Source of the DNA: Collinsella aerofaciens
Lineage (GTDB): Bacteria > Actinomycetota > Coriobacteriia > Coriobacteriales > Coriobacteriaceae
Direction: 5' to 3'
NCBI GenBank assembly: GCA_008668235.1
Contig: RQCP01000013.1
Coordinates: 111,201 to 175,200 of the forward strand
DNA length: 64,000 bases
The notes under the pieces were generated by a model, which had not been told where the DNA came from, made no database searches, and saw only the letters and a list, made by a program, of their open reading frames with translations. Shown here piece by piece: positions 51,736 through 61,540 of the stretch. Each line of letters opens with the position of its first letter. Positions within the stretch are counted from its first letter, which is position 1. Both the position numbers and the translations under genes were made by a program.

Positions 51736-52701
51736 ATGGCTCAAAACGCACGTTCCCATCGAAAGCTCAAGATAGCCGGCATCGTTGCACTGGTGGTTGT
51801 CGTTGCGCTGCTCGGATTTGCCGGCAACTTTCTGTTTGACTTTGCCCTGAATCCCCAAGCGCCCTACACCATGAAGATGATGCAGGATAGCAAGAACGAC
51901 AAAGAAGGCGAGCAGCCGGATGCCGAGGAAACCGAGGCGCGGGCGTGGTTTAAAGAGAATCGCGAGAGCAGCAGCCTCACCGCAGATAACGGAACCGAAC
52001 TTGCCGCTTGGTATTTTGCCGCCTCGGAGAACACCCACGATTACGCCGTCTGCCTGCATGGATATACCAACGAGCCCATCGGCATGGCCCGATACGCCAA
52101 GCGCTTCCACGACCGCGGCATGAACGTGCTCGCGCCTGCCGCCCGCGCCCACGAGCGCTCCGGCGGCGACTATATCGGCATGGGCTGGCCCGAGCGCCTC
52201 GATGTCGTTGCATGGATTGGGCGGATCGTCGCAGCTGACCCCGAGGCGCGCATCCTGGTCTTTGGCGAGTCGATGGGTGCGGCAACCGCCATGAACGTCG
52301 CGGGGGAATCTCTGCCCGCAAACGTGAAATGCATTATCGAGGACTGCGGTTATACGAGTGTTTGGGACGAGTTTTCTCTGCAGCTCAAGGACGTGTTCGG
52401 CCTGCCCAGCTTTCCCTTGCTCGATGTAGCAAACTTGGTATGCAACGTGCGCGCGGGCTACGACTTTCATAAGGCGAGCAGTGTGGAGCAACTCAAACAC
52501 GCGACGGTTCCCATGCTGTTTATCCACGGCGACCAGGACACCTTTGTGCCGTACAGTATGCTCGACCAAAACTACGAGGCGTGCGCCAGCAAGGTCAAGC
52601 AAAAGCTCACCATCCATGGCGCCACCCACGCCAAGAGTGTGCAAGTTGACCCCGAGCTCTACTGGAACACGGTCAACAACTTCCTCGACGAGTATTTTTA
52701 G
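51736..52701 (+). CDS. Membrane-anchored alpha/beta hydrolase
   Basis: A 321-residue serine hydrolase-like protein. An N-terminal transmembrane or signal-anchor helix (KIAGIVALVVVVALLGFAGNFLF, residues ~12-34) places the catalytic domain outside. The oxyanion region is YAVCLHGYTNEPIGMARYAKRF, the nucleophile elbow is FGESMGAAT (GxSxG), the acid is probably in HGDQDTFVP and the catalytic His in HGATHAKS. This is the family of extracellular hydrolases annotated as DUF1749/S9-like or BAAT-like; the substrate is unknown. The start follows ATAGGAGAATACCGC. Confidence 0.9.
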   Translation: MAQNARSHRKLKIAGIVALVVVVALLGFAGNFLFDFALNPQAPYTMKMMQDSKNDKEGEQPDAEETEARAWFKENRESSSLTADNGTELAAWYFAASENTHDYAVCLHGYTNEPIGMARYAKRFHDRGMNVLAPAARAHERSGGDYIGMGWPERLDVVAWIGRIVAADPEARILVFGESMGAATAMNVAGESLPANVKCIIEDCGYTSVWDEFSLQLKDVFGLPSFPLLDVANLVCNVRAGYDFHKASSVEQLKHATVPMLFIHGDQDTFVPYSMLDQNYEACASKVKQKLTIHGATHAKSVQVDPELYWNTVNNFLDEYF

Positions 52702-52778
52702 GCAAAAAGCAACGTCTGGGGTTTTGTTGCCAAAAAACGGTGTGTGGTCGGCGGGATTCGATTTTTCGCCGCACTTCC

Positions 52779-52818
52779 AAAAAGCCGCCCGTGAGCGCTG
52801 TGCTCACGGGCGGCTTTT
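52779..52818 (+). terminator. Terminator after the hydrolase gene
   Basis: Stem AAAAGCCGCCCGTGAGC / GCTCACGGGCGGCTTTT with a short loop; usable on both strands between convergent genes. Confidence 0.9.
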
Positions 52819-52865
52819 GCTCAACTAACGCTACAAAGGCGCTTATTTTGTCCAATAGCTAGGCG

Positions 52866-54071
52866 CTACTTGACCTCGATGAGCTCATACTCGCTCGTGC
52901 CCAGGCCAATCTTCTCGGCGTGCGCGATGCACACGCGCCAGTCGGTGTCGGGATGCGTGATGCAGAAGGGATCCTTGGCCTGCTCGCCCTCCAGATGCTC
53001 GTGGTTGTGCTCCATCTTGGCCGCGCTATCGGTGAGCTCGGTGTTGGGCAGCGGCTCGGATGCCATGACGGCATCGGCGCAGGCCTGGTCAATGGCGACC
53101 GGGTCGAAGCTCGCGAACATGCCGATGTCGTTGACGATAGGCGTGTCGTTTTCGGGATGGCAGTCGCAGTTGGGGCTGATATCCATGGCAAGCGAGATGT
53201 GGAAGCTCGGGCGGCCGTCGACAACGGCCTTCGTATACTCGGCGATCTTGCAGTTGAGCACGTCGGCCGCGGCGTCATAGCCGGGCTTGATGCAGTCCTG
53301 GTTGCACGCCGCAATACAGCGCCCACACCCCACGCAACGATCGTGGTCGATGGCGGCCACGTGTACCGTGCGAGTACTACCGTTGGCAAGCTCGCGCTCG
53401 CGGGTGTCGTCAAACGAAACGGCGTTGTGCGCGCAGATCTTCTCGCAGGCGTGGCAGCCAACGCAGTGCTCGGTCGCGACGTTCGGCTTGCCGGCGGCAT
53501 GCTGCTCCATCTTGCCGGCACGGCTGCCGCCTCCCATGCCCAGGTTCTTCATAGCGCCGCCAAAACCGGCCTGTTCATGACCCTTAAAGTGGGTGAGGCT
53601 AATCACGATATCGGCATCCATGAGTGCCTGGCCGATCTTGGCCTCGTGCACGTACTCGCCGCCCTCGACCGGAACGAGCGCCTCGTCGGTGCCCTTGAGG
53701 CCGTCGGCGATGATAATCTGGCAACCCGTAGCGTACGGGGTAAAGCCGTTCTGGTAAGCGGTGTCGATGTGCTCGAGCGCGTTTTTGCGGCTACCGACGT
53801 AGAGCGTGTTGCAGTCGGTGAGGAAGGGCTTGCCGCCCAGCTCTTTTACGACGTCCGCGACGGCGCGGGCGTAGTTGGGGCGCAAAAAGCTCAGATTGCC
53901 CAGCTCGCCAAAGTGAATCTTGATGGCGACGAACTTGTTCTCAAAGTCGATCTGCTCGATACCGGCGCGACGGATGAGGCGCTTGAGCTTGTCGAGCTGG
54001 CTCTCGCGAGCATGCGTGCGCAGGTTCGTAAAGTACACCTTGGCGGGTGCGGTGGGCGCGGTTGTGGTCAT
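52866..54071 (-). CDS. DUF362 domain protein with two [4Fe-4S] ferredoxin motifs
   Basis: A 401-residue iron-sulfur protein. DUF362 sequence (about 1-195: KVYFTNLRTHARESQLDKLKRLI; KIHFGELGNLSFLRPNYARAVAD; SLTHFKGHEQAGFGGAMKNLGMG) is followed by ferredoxin motifs CVGCHACEKICAH and CVGCGRCIAACNQ (~205-265), and a second DUF362 half (SFHISLAMDISPNCDCHPENDTPIVNDIGMF). Such proteins are common in anaerobes and are presumed electron-transfer modules of unknown partner. The ATG at 54071 follows GAGGGGATAGATCT. It is transcribed alone. Confidence 0.92.
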   Translation of the reverse strand: MTTTAPTAPAKVYFTNLRTHARESQLDKLKRLIRRAGIEQIDFENKFVAIKIHFGELGNLSFLRPNYARAVADVVKELGGKPFLTDCNTLYVGSRKNALEHIDTAYQNGFTPYATGCQIIIADGLKGTDEALVPVEGGEYVHEAKIGQALMDADIVISLTHFKGHEQAGFGGAMKNLGMGGGSRAGKMEQHAAGKPNVATEHCVGCHACEKICAHNAVSFDDTRERELANGSTRTVHVAAIDHDRCVGCGRCIAACNQDCIKPGYDAAADVLNCKIAEYTKAVVDGRPSFHISLAMDISPNCDCHPENDTPIVNDIGMFASFDPVAIDQACADAVMASEPLPNTELTDSAAKMEHNHEHLEGEQAKDPFCITHPDTDWRVCIAHAEKIGLGTSEYELIEVK

Positions 54072-54155
54072 AGATCTATCCCCTCGGTCCATATGGCGTT
54101 ACAGACATAGAGGATGGTACCAGTTAAAGCAGAGTTAAAGTCAAGCGCGGCACCT

Positions 54156-54326
54156 AGTCGTTGGGGACGTTCTTAAATGACTGAAACCACTCATTGGGGA
54201 CGGACTTAAATGAGTGCCTCGCCACCTGTCAGCTAGGGACGTTCCTTTCCTGCCGGCAACTAGGGACAGTCCTTGCCAGCCCGGCCGGCGAACCGGCGAA
54301 TCGGCAAAGACTGTCCCCGATGACTA
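54156..54326. repeat. Two GGGGACG boxes plus related stem-loop
   Basis: Boxes at 54156-54182 (AGTCGTTGGGGACGTTCTTA..ATGACT) and 54189-54215 (ACTCATTGGGGACGGACTTA..ATGAGT). Then a palindrome with CTAGGGACAGTC..TTGCC at 54250-54277 and GGCAAAGACTGTCCCCGATGA at 54303-54323, ending at the stop of the ABC permease gene. Confidence 0.75.
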
Positions 54327-56990
54327 CTCCTGCACCTTGAGAGCTTCGGCCAGGCCCACACGTTTGATGGAACGCATGTGCAGCAGCGCCACGACCAGGT
54401 AGGTCGCAAAGCCAATGCCGACGCATGCAGCCATAGACCAGGCGGGCACGTAGATCTCGATATTGCCGTTGTAGGCGAGCAGCATCGAGCGGAAGATGGC
54501 CGTGAGCGAGCCAATAATGACCGGCAGGCTCAGCACGAGCGACGCCGCCACGCACAGCGTGATCGAGCGGATGTACAGATGCGAGATCTCGCTATCGCGA
54601 TAGCCAAAGACTTTCATGTAGCTGATCGAACGGGCGCTGTGGTCGATCACCGCCTTGGTCAGCAGGTACATAAACAGCAGGAAGATAAACACCGCGAGCC
54701 CGATCATCATTCCGATCATTTTGCTCATCATGCCGATGAACTGGTCGCCCACGGCCCGCATGTCGTCGGGCGTGGTGTCGCCGGCAAAGTAGCGAGCATC
54801 GAGGTCGAGCTTCTCGTCGCTCACATAGCCGTTAAAGTAGGCGGCGTCGTTGCCGAACAGCTCGTTAAAGTCGTCGATACTCATATAGATATTCATGTCC
54901 GACTTGGAGCCCCAGGCACAGTCCTTGCCCGCGTACTCAAGGGAATAATTCTTGCCCTCGTACTTGTCGCGAAGCTTAACCTTCTGCCCCTCGTTCCAGC
55001 CAAACTTGTCGAGTAGGCCGCCGCCAAAGACGACACGGCCGTCGCCGACGTTGAGGTCTTTCCAATAGCGCGAATCGGGCGAGATGCCGTAGACAGAAAT
55101 CGTCTCCTCGCCATTACCATCGCCGCGGTCGTATTGCAGCTGGTAAACGGCATATTTCTCGGTCTGCGCAATCTTGTCTGCACCGTTATCGGTCGTGTTA
55201 ACCGGGTGAATGTCGTCGTTGTCGGTGTCGATCTTAGAGGCCTTGTCGATCAGGTCGATAGCCTCGTCGCGGTCACAGCCGAGAGCATCGGCAAGGTCAT
55301 CGAGGCGCGCGTAGAGCGCACCCTTCTTGTCCTGGACCTTGGCAAGCGCATCCTGCGCTGCGGTCAGGCTCTCGGCAGACGGAGATGCGGTCGCGGCATC
55401 GGCTGCCGCCTGCGCAGCATCGGCCGCGTCGTCAAGCTCGTCATCGGCATCCTGAGCGGCGGAAAGCAGCGCGCCGTCAACCGACTGCAAGCGCTCGAGT
55501 GCCGACCACTGCTCGCGCTCCTCGGCAGTGCCCTCGAGCTCCAGCGGCGCCTTGAGCGTGTACTGGTGTTCGGCGACCAGGCTTGTCTCGAGGTTGTCCG
55601 CATAGTGCGTCATCGTGGGCAGAATCGCCAAGCCAAAGAGCAACAGCAGCGAGGCAAACGCAATGCCCACGAAGAGCGTGGCGAAGTTGCCCAGGTTGCG
55701 CAGGAAGATACGCAGGCGGAAGCGGGAAACAAAACCCATGCGCTCCGGCAGCTGCAAGCCGCGCTTGGTGCCCGATTTGCCACTCGCCTCGTGACGAAGG
55801 AACTGCAACGGCGTCTTGCCCATCTTGCGAAGCAGGCCCACCAGCGTGATGAGGATGAGCGCGGCGGCGGGAACCACGGCGCACTTCACAAAGATCTCCC
55901 AGCTCCAGTACACCTGGAAGGGCGGCAGGCTATACGAACCGTAATAGAGGCTGCGCATGGGCTCGGTAAAGAACACAACGCCGAGCGCAGTGCCCAAAAG
56001 CGCCGCGATCACGCCCACGATGGCGGGAAGCGCAAGGTAGTGCAGCACAATCTCGCGTCGACGATAGCCGCTGGCGAGCAGCGTGCCGATGATGGCGCTC
56101 TCCTCCTCGATGGTGGCGTCGGTAAGGACCACAAAGACGAACGCCATAATCACGATGATGATGTCGAGCAGCGTCATCCACATCATGGAGTCGCCGTCCA
56201 CGTCGTCGCGCGCATAACCAATGCCCTGGTTGGAATCGGCATCGATCAGATCGTCCACGCGCGCATCGGCTTCGGTCAGTGCCTCGACCATATCTTGCTC
56301 GGCGTCGATGCGGTCCGCGGTGGGGAGGTCGCGATCGGTAAAGGTGAAGGAGTAGGTGTAGGCGGGTGCGCCGCCGGCATCTTCGAGCGCGGCAAAGCCG
56401 CCATCGGTGACCTCGGCCACGCCGTACGTGATGGTGTTCACCGTAAAGTCCGAATTGTTGAGGAACAGCGCCTGGCTATCGGGCTGGGTCATGATGCCGC
56501 AGATGATGTAGGCGCGACCCTCAAGCTCAACCTTATCGCCCACGGCGAGGTCGTTGTTGGTGGCGAAGACACGGTCGATGGCTACCTCATCGTCCGTCTT
56601 GGGCTCCTTGCCCTCACAGTAGGACGCGATATCGACCTTGGTGCGGTGCGCATAGGTGCGCAGCGTGCGCTTGGTGCCGTCGTCGCCGGCGGTCTTTTTG
56701 ATGATGGCGTCGATGGAGAAATTCTTGTAGAGCGTGACGCCGCCGACGTCGTCGGCCGCGTCCTCGGCGGCCTTGAGCTCGTCTTTGGTGGCCTCGAAGG
56801 AGGTGGTCACGCGGCCGTCCTCAATCGTGTACGCATCGCGCATGTCGTCGATAAGGCAACCGATGGAATGCGCCGCGAGCAAAAAGCCCGAGGTGAGAGC
56901 GATGCTTCCGCACATAAGCAAAAAGATGCCCAGGTACTTGCCGATATTGCGGCGCAGCTCGCGCGGGAGACGTTTTGCGAGAGGTGTCAT
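54324..56990 (-). CDS. FtsX-family ABC transporter permease with large extracytoplasmic domain
   Basis: An 888-residue permease. The first helix is at about residues 20-42, a large extracytoplasmic domain (~45-265) follows, then FtsX-type helix triplets (about 275-400) and further helices after ~460. A second soluble region of ~300 residues contains a coiled-coil Ala-rich stretch (DDELDDAADAAQAAADAATA), and a last FtsX triplet (~755-880) ends the protein. It belongs with the ATP-binding gene next to it and forms a MacB-like mechanotransmission or lipoprotein/peptide export system. The ATG at 56990 follows TAGGCGGCGCC; a TTG five codons upstream overlaps the ATPase stop. Confidence 0.9.
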   Translation of the reverse strand: MTPLAKRLPRELRRNIGKYLGIFLLMCGSIALTSGFLLAAHSIGCLIDDMRDAYTIEDGRVTTSFEATKDELKAAEDAADDVGGVTLYKNFSIDAIIKKTAGDDGTKRTLRTYAHRTKVDIASYCEGKEPKTDDEVAIDRVFATNNDLAVGDKVELEGRAYIICGIMTQPDSQALFLNNSDFTVNTITYGVAEVTDGGFAALEDAGGAPAYTYSFTFTDRDLPTADRIDAEQDMVEALTEADARVDDLIDADSNQGIGYARDDVDGDSMMWMTLLDIIIVIMAFVFVVLTDATIEEESAIIGTLLASGYRRREIVLHYLALPAIVGVIAALLGTALGVVFFTEPMRSLYYGSYSLPPFQVYWSWEIFVKCAVVPAAALILITLVGLLRKMGKTPLQFLRHEASGKSGTKRGLQLPERMGFVSRFRLRIFLRNLGNFATLFVGIAFASLLLLFGLAILPTMTHYADNLETSLVAEHQYTLKAPLELEGTAEEREQWSALERLQSVDGALLSAAQDADDELDDAADAAQAAADAATASPSAESLTAAQDALAKVQDKKGALYARLDDLADALGCDRDEAIDLIDKASKIDTDNDDIHPVNTTDNGADKIAQTEKYAVYQLQYDRGDGNGEETISVYGISPDSRYWKDLNVGDGRVVFGGGLLDKFGWNEGQKVKLRDKYEGKNYSLEYAGKDCAWGSKSDMNIYMSIDDFNELFGNDAAYFNGYVSDEKLDLDARYFAGDTTPDDMRAVGDQFIGMMSKMIGMMIGLAVFIFLLFMYLLTKAVIDHSARSISYMKVFGYRDSEISHLYIRSITLCVAASLVLSLPVIIGSLTAIFRSMLLAYNGNIEIYVPAWSMAACVGIGFATYLVVALLHMRSIKRVGLAEALKVQE

Positions 56991-56998
56991 GGCGCCGC

Positions 56999-57712
56999 CT
57001 ACCAATCGAGCTCGGCGGCCGCAACGGGCGACTCGTTGAGCTCATCCTCGACGATGCGTCCGTCGCGCAGGCGCAGCACGCGGTTGGCCATGCGGGCGAT
57101 GGCGGCGTTGTGCGTGACGATGATGATGGTGCAGCCGTAGGTGCGGTTGACATCCTCCATGAGCTGCAAGATTTCCTTGGACGTCTTATAGTCGAGCGCA
57201 CCGGTGGGCTCGTCGCACAGCAGCAGGCCCGGGTTTTTGACGAGCGCACGGCCGATGGCGCAGCGCTGCTGCTGGCCGCCCGAAACCTGGCGCGGGAACT
57301 TGTTGCGGTGCTCGTAGAGACCCAGCGAACGCAGCAGGTCATCGATGTTGAGCGGCTTTTTGGACAGGTGTGCCGTGACCTCGATGTTTTCCTTGATGGT
57401 GAGATCGGGCACCAGGTTGTAGAACTGGAAGACAAAGCCCAGCTCACGGCGGCGATACTCGCCCAGGTCGGTAGGTTTGAGCACCGTGAGGTCGCAGCCG
57501 TCCACCAAAATAGAGCCAGCGTCGGCATCCTCCAGGCCGCCGATCAGGTTAAGAAACGTCGACTTGCCCGAGCCCGAGGGCCCCAGCATGACGCAGATCT
57601 CGCCTCGGTTGATGGACGTGTCGATGCCATCGAGTACCGTCAGGCGCGCATCACCGTCGCCGTAGTGCTTTTTGAGATCCTTAACCTGGACGTAGGCTTC
57701 CTGCGTTGCCAT
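56999..57712 (-). CDS. ABC transporter ATP-binding protein (MacB/LolD type)
   Basis: A 237-residue ATPase partner of the FtsX-type permease. Walker A is GPSGSGKST, the Q-loop is in [12 protein letters not shown], the signature is VSGGQQQR, Walker B is [12 protein letters not shown] and the H-loop is IIVTHN. The ATG at 57712 follows GGGGGATACC; an in-frame ATG at 57724 would place the binding site inside the gene. It precedes the permease by eight bases. Confidence 0.94.
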   Translation of the reverse strand: MATQEAYVQVKDLKKHYGDGDARLTVLDGIDTSINRGEICVMLGPSGSGKSTFLNLIGGLEDADAGSILVDGCDLTVLKPTDLGEYRRRELGFVFQFYNLVPDLTIKENIEVTAHLSKKPLNIDDLLRSLGLYEHRNKFPRQVSGGQQQRCAIGRALVKNPGLLLCDEPTGALDYKTSKEILQLMEDVNRTYGCTIIIVTHNAAIARMANRVLRLRDGRIVEDELNESPVAAAELDW

Positions 57713-57732
57713 GGTATCCCCCATTGTTAGCC

Positions 57733-57834
57733 TAGTACTACTTTATGAACGTAATAGTAAACCTTGGCGAACTATTTTGGGGCGAGAGTGGGGATTTGTT
57801 TCAGACTAGTCATTGGGGACGTTCTTAAATGACC
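57733..57834. repeat. ABC-promoter direct repeat, copy 1
   Basis: Shared words with copy 2 include CGTAATAGTAAACC, TGGCGAACTATT, GGGGATTTGTTTCAGACT (GGGATTTATTTCAGACT in copy 2) and the GGGGACG box. Confidence 0.75.
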
Positions 57835-57922
57835 AGTCACAAGGGACGCTCTTTCGCCACCCGGCAGTTGGGGACGCTCCTTATCTGCCCCCGATGGCTA
57901 GTCATTTAAGTCTGTCCCCAAT

Positions 57923-58018
57923 GAATACTTTTGTGAGCGTAATAGTAAACCATGGCGAACTATTGGATCGAGGCTCGGGATTTATTTCAGACTGGTCATT
58001 GGGGACGCTCTAAATGAC
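57923..58018. repeat. ABC-promoter direct repeat, copy 2
   Basis: Second copy, about 190 bases away and reaching to the stop of the ABC-2 permease gene. Its terminal box is shortened (GGGGACGCTCTAAATGACTA). Confidence 0.75.
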
Positions 58019-58025
58019 TAGGTGG

Positions 58026-59231
58026 CTAGGCGCGGGATTTGGCGCGTGCGAGGGCCAGACCTACGGCGGCAATGGCGGCGGCGAAGAGCACCGTGACGCC
58101 CAGATCGCAGGCGATGTCGCTCAGCACGGCAGACGTCAGATCCGAGGCAAGTGCCTTGCTGATCGCATCGTTCACCCAATATGTCGGCACAAAGTGCGCC
58201 ACGGTCTGCACGGCCGAGCCCATGAGCGACAGCGGCATCCAAGCGCCGCCCAAAAACGTCATGAGCATGCCGAGCAGGTTGCCCACACCGTTGAGCAGCT
58301 CCTCACGCGCACCCAGGCTCGAAAGGGCAAAGCCAACGGCCAGCGGCGTGCACGCCAGGGCAAACGTCGCTGCCAGCGCCAGGCACACACGGCCCACGCC
58401 GACCTCGGCGACCGCACCGGCAAAGCCCACAACGCCCATCATGCTCGACACAAACCAGATGCAGACGGTGAGCACGGCGGCGGCCGCAAACACAGCAAGC
58501 GAGCGCTGGCGCTCGGAGACCGGGCCGGCCTCCATGCGGCGCACACGCTCGGGCTCGTTCATGCCCGAGAACACCAGTCCCACCGACACGATGACCGACG
58601 AGATGATCGCGTACGCGCCAAAGTTGAAATACGACTCGAGCGTGGCGGCAGCCGTCGAGTCGACCTTGACCTGCTCGATCTGGACCTCCGCGCGCTTTGC
58701 AGCGGCATGCTCGGCGGCCTTGGCAACATCGCCGTTAGAAGCAGCGGGCTCAAGCGCCGCCGCAGCGCCCGCGAGCGAGATCCAGCGCGAGGCCTCGGCA
58801 GACGAAAGCGCCGCCGCCATGGTGCCGGAACCGTAGGTCACGTCGAGCTTGGGCAGGGCCTCCCTCGCGCGGGCAGCCGCGACCAGGTCGTCCTCGAACC
58901 CCTCCGGGATAAAGAACACGCAGTCGGCGCTGCCCTTGGCACTATTGCTCTTGGAGAGCGCGTCCGCGAGGTCGTAGGTGTCGTCGCCGACGCCCGTGAC
59001 CAGCTCAAAGCGCGAACCCAGATGTTTGGTAAGCGCACGCGAAAGATCGCTGTCGTCGCGATCGATCACGATCACGTTGGTGTCGTAGGGCTTGTACTCG
59101 GTGAGCTGCGACGAGTTCCAGCTCACCGATGCCGCGATGAATACGCCCATGAGCGAAATGAACACCGTGTAGATAAGCAGATAGAGCGGGTGTGCGAGCG
59201 CCATGCGAAGCGCGGTCTTAAAGGTGCTCAT
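58026..59231 (-). CDS. ABC-2 type permease, subunit 2
   Basis: A 401-residue ABC-2 permease. It has one N-terminal helix (~12-35), an extracytoplasmic domain (~40-190) and five or six helices in the C-terminal half (SYFNFGAYAIISSVIVSVGLVFSGMNEPERVRRMEAGPVS is its span from about residue 195 to 235). The ATG at 59231 follows GGAAGGAGCCGCT. It overlaps the upstream permease gene by 14 bases, so both permeases and the ATPase gene form one operon (61353 to 58026). It probably exports a drug, peptide or lipid as in DrrAB/LiaFSR-linked systems. Confidence 0.87.
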   Translation of the reverse strand: MSTFKTALRMALAHPLYLLIYTVFISLMGVFIAASVSWNSSQLTEYKPYDTNVIVIDRDDSDLSRALTKHLGSRFELVTGVGDDTYDLADALSKSNSAKGSADCVFFIPEGFEDDLVAAARAREALPKLDVTYGSGTMAAALSSAEASRWISLAGAAAALEPAASNGDVAKAAEHAAAKRAEVQIEQVKVDSTAAATLESYFNFGAYAIISSVIVSVGLVFSGMNEPERVRRMEAGPVSERQRSLAVFAAAAVLTVCIWFVSSMMGVVGFAGAVAEVGVGRVCLALAATFALACTPLAVGFALSSLGAREELLNGVGNLLGMLMTFLGGAWMPLSLMGSAVQTVAHFVPTYWVNDAISKALASDLTSAVLSDIACDLGVTVLFAAAIAAVGLALARAKSRA

Positions 59232-60405
59232 AGCGGCTCCTTCCAAAGATCAGCGTAGCGGCGGCGACAAACACCAGCGTCATGAGGACCAGCGCGCCGG
59301 CGCGAACGACAAAGGGGCCCAAGTCCTCAAAGAAATACAGGCGGTTGAACATGTCGCAGACAAGCTTGACGGGGTTGAGCCAACACTCGGCCGGGCAGGC
59401 GCGGGCGACGTCGTCGGCAAGCGCCATCGCCGGCTCGCCGTAGAGGCCGGCGAACAGGGCGCACGTGGTGGCAAAGCCCGTGAGGATGCCCGACTTGGAC
59501 GCCTTGCCGCCCTTAACGGGAAGCGTGCCCACAAAGAGCCCCAAGCCCGTGGCGGCAAGCGCGGAAGCGGCGGCGCCCACCAAACACAGCCCCTCGCGCC
59601 CGCCAAAGTCGACGCCCACGACTAGGCGCACGTAGCCGATCGCGATCACCATCGAAGCAAAGGAGACCAGCCACGAGCCGACAAAAATGCCGGCCAGCGA
59701 CGCCGTCTTGGAAAGGCCGCCCACGCAGCGGCGCGCGCCAAGGCCCGACAGATTGGGCTGCAGGTCGACAACGCTCAAGGCGGCAAACTCGGCAGACATC
59801 ATCGCGACCAGGCCAAAAAGCGCGTAATAGTAGATGACCGTGCCGTCGGGCGTGGTGCGCGTAAGGCTCACGCGACGGGTGCCGCCCTCGAGCGACAGGG
59901 CGCGCGCAACCGCCTCGGGGTCGGCGAGTGCCGCCGGGTTGTCCTGGGCAATCTGGGACATGAGCTCGGCATTTTGTGTATACGAGCTTGCCACCGTCTC
60001 CAGGATGCTGCGATCGGTGAGCACCGATGATGCGCGCGAGCTGTCGTAGCTCGATAGCAGTGTGAGCTTGGGTGCGCCTGCGTCGTCGACCGTATAGATG
60101 CCCGCGACCTCGCCGGCCTTAAGCGCACGGTTCGCATCGGCTGCGTCGTCGCACTCGTGGATCTCGAGCAGCTGATTGTCGCTCTCCTTGGCAAGCGACG
60201 TCGCCACGTCCTTAAAGGTCGAGGCGTCCCAGGCCTCGTCCGCTATGACGGCAACCGGTACCGGGTCGACCGTGCCGTCGGAGCTCAGATTCGCAAACAT
60301 AAACATGAACATCGTGGAAAGCGCGACGGGAAAGACAGCGCCCCAAACCCACGTGCTCGGCCGGCGCAGCAGCGTCTTGACCGTAATGATAATGGTGTTG
60401 AACAT
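59218..60405 (-). CDS. ABC-2 type permease, subunit 1
   Basis: A 395-residue permease with the same layout as its neighbour: N-terminal helix (WVWGAVFPVALSTMFMFMFANL), extracytoplasmic domain (~45-200) and six C-terminal helices beginning VIYYYALFGLVAMMSAEFAALS. It starts nine bases after the ATPase gene ends and overlaps the next permease by 14 bases. The two permeases probably form a heterodimer driven by one ATPase. Confidence 0.87.
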   Translation of the reverse strand: MFNTIIITVKTLLRRPSTWVWGAVFPVALSTMFMFMFANLSSDGTVDPVPVAVIADEAWDASTFKDVATSLAKESDNQLLEIHECDDAADANRALKAGEVAGIYTVDDAGAPKLTLLSSYDSSRASSVLTDRSILETVASSYTQNAELMSQIAQDNPAALADPEAVARALSLEGGTRRVSLTRTTPDGTVIYYYALFGLVAMMSAEFAALSVVDLQPNLSGLGARRCVGGLSKTASLAGIFVGSWLVSFASMVIAIGYVRLVVGVDFGGREGLCLVGAAASALAATGLGLFVGTLPVKGGKASKSGILTGFATTCALFAGLYGEPAMALADDVARACPAECWLNPVKLVCDMFNRLYFFEDLGPFVVRAGALVLMTLVFVAAATLIFGRSRYEHL

Positions 60406-60414
60406 GGCCGCCCC

Positions 60415-61353
60415 CTAGTCGCGCAGCTCGCGGCCGGTGATCTCGAGGAACACGTCGTTGAGGGTCGGTGGCTCGCTCCACACGCGGCCGAGCGCAACGT
60501 CGGCAGCGCGCAGCGTGTCGAGGATGTCGACCAGATTGTGCGGACTCGTCTCGCAGGTGCAGACGAGCTCGCCGCCGGACAGCTCGACGCTGAGCACGTG
60601 CTCGAGGGCGCGCAGCCGCTCGACCGTGGCTGGCTCGACGGCGCCCACCTCGACGGTCACGCGCTCGCCCATCTGAATCATGCGCTTGAGCTCGTCGTTG
60701 GTGCCCTGCGCCAGCACGCGGCCGCCGTCCATGATCATGATGCGGCTGCAGATCTGCTCGACTTCCTCCATGTAATGGCTGGTATACACCACCGTGGCGC
60801 CCTCGTCGCGCAGGCGGCAGATGCCCTCCAGGATGGCGTTGCGGCTCTGCGGGTCGACCGCCACCGTGGGCTCGTCAAAAAAGATGAGCTCGGGCTTGTG
60901 CGCGATGCCGCAGGCGATGTTGAGGCGTCGCGCCAGGCCGCCCGAGAGCTTGCCGGGGCGGAACTTGGCAAAGTCGCCCAGGCCGACAAAGTCGATGGCC
61001 TCGTCGACCAGCGCGCGGCGGCGCTTGCGGTCGTTGACGTAGAGGCTGCAGAAATAGTCGATGTTCTCGCGCACCGTGAGCTCGTCGAATACCGCCACCT
61101 GCTGCGGCACCACGCCGATGCGGCGCTTGAGGTCGTAGCGGGCGGGCGTCATGGGTTCGCCGAACAGCTCGATGGTGCCTTTGTCGTAGGCAAGCAGCTG
61201 CAAAATGCAGTTGATGGACGTGGTCTTGCCCGAGCCGTTGGGGCCCAGCAGGCCAAAGATCTCGCCGGGGGCGATGCTCAGGTTAAAGTGGTCGAGCGCG
61301 ATAAGATCGTCGTAGCGCTTGACGAGGTTTTCGACGTGGACGATGTCTGTCAT
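60415..61353 (-). CDS. ABC transporter ATP-binding protein (DrrA/CcmA type)
   Basis: A 312-residue ATPase. Walker A is GPNGSGKTT, Q-loop GVVPQQVAVF, signature LSGGLARR (a variant of LSGGQ), Walker B LIFFDEPTVAVD and H-loop YTSHYMEE. A C-terminal regulatory extension (~220-312, VTVEVGAVEPATVERLRAL) is typical of DrrA-class exporters. The ATG at 61353 follows AGAAGGGCCGCCTC; the frame continues upstream without a start signal. It is divergent from the two-component genes. Confidence 0.93.
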   Translation of the reverse strand: MTDIVHVENLVKRYDDLIALDHFNLSIAPGEIFGLLGPNGSGKTTSINCILQLLAYDKGTIELFGEPMTPARYDLKRRIGVVPQQVAVFDELTVRENIDYFCSLYVNDRKRRRALVDEAIDFVGLGDFAKFRPGKLSGGLARRLNIACGIAHKPELIFFDEPTVAVDPQSRNAILEGICRLRDEGATVVYTSHYMEEVEQICSRIMIMDGGRVLAQGTNDELKRMIQMGERVTVEVGAVEPATVERLRALEHVLSVELSGGELVCTCETSPHNLVDILDTLRAADVALGRVWSEPPTLNDVFLEITGRELRD

Positions 61354-61540
61354 GAGGCGGCCCTTCTGTTGCTTGCGGCCCGGTACGATTGCATCATCGC
61401 AGGAGCGGACGGCGCGCACCAGTGAGCTTTGTCACGAGTGCGGGGGCTCGGTCGCGTGGCCCGCTGACGCGACCGCCCCACCGTGCGGGAGGAATGTCAC
61501 GGTTGCGCTAGGCGGCCCCTCCACCACGCGCAGCTTCGCG

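Larger units (their letters stand above)
57713..58025. other. Promoter region of the ABC operon with a duplicated segment
   Basis: No gene. It is made of two related units of about 95-100 bases (57733-57834 and 57923-58018), each ending in a GGGGACG box, with further box-like sequences between (57841-57926). The unit next to the ATPase gene presumably holds its promoter; a dyad TACTACTTTA..TAATAGTA lies at about 57735-57759. Confidence 0.7.

Noticed and set aside
55134..57140. 668-codon plus-strand frame opposite the ABC permease
   Set aside because: Antisense shadow; the minus strand encodes a clear FtsX-type permease and ATPase.
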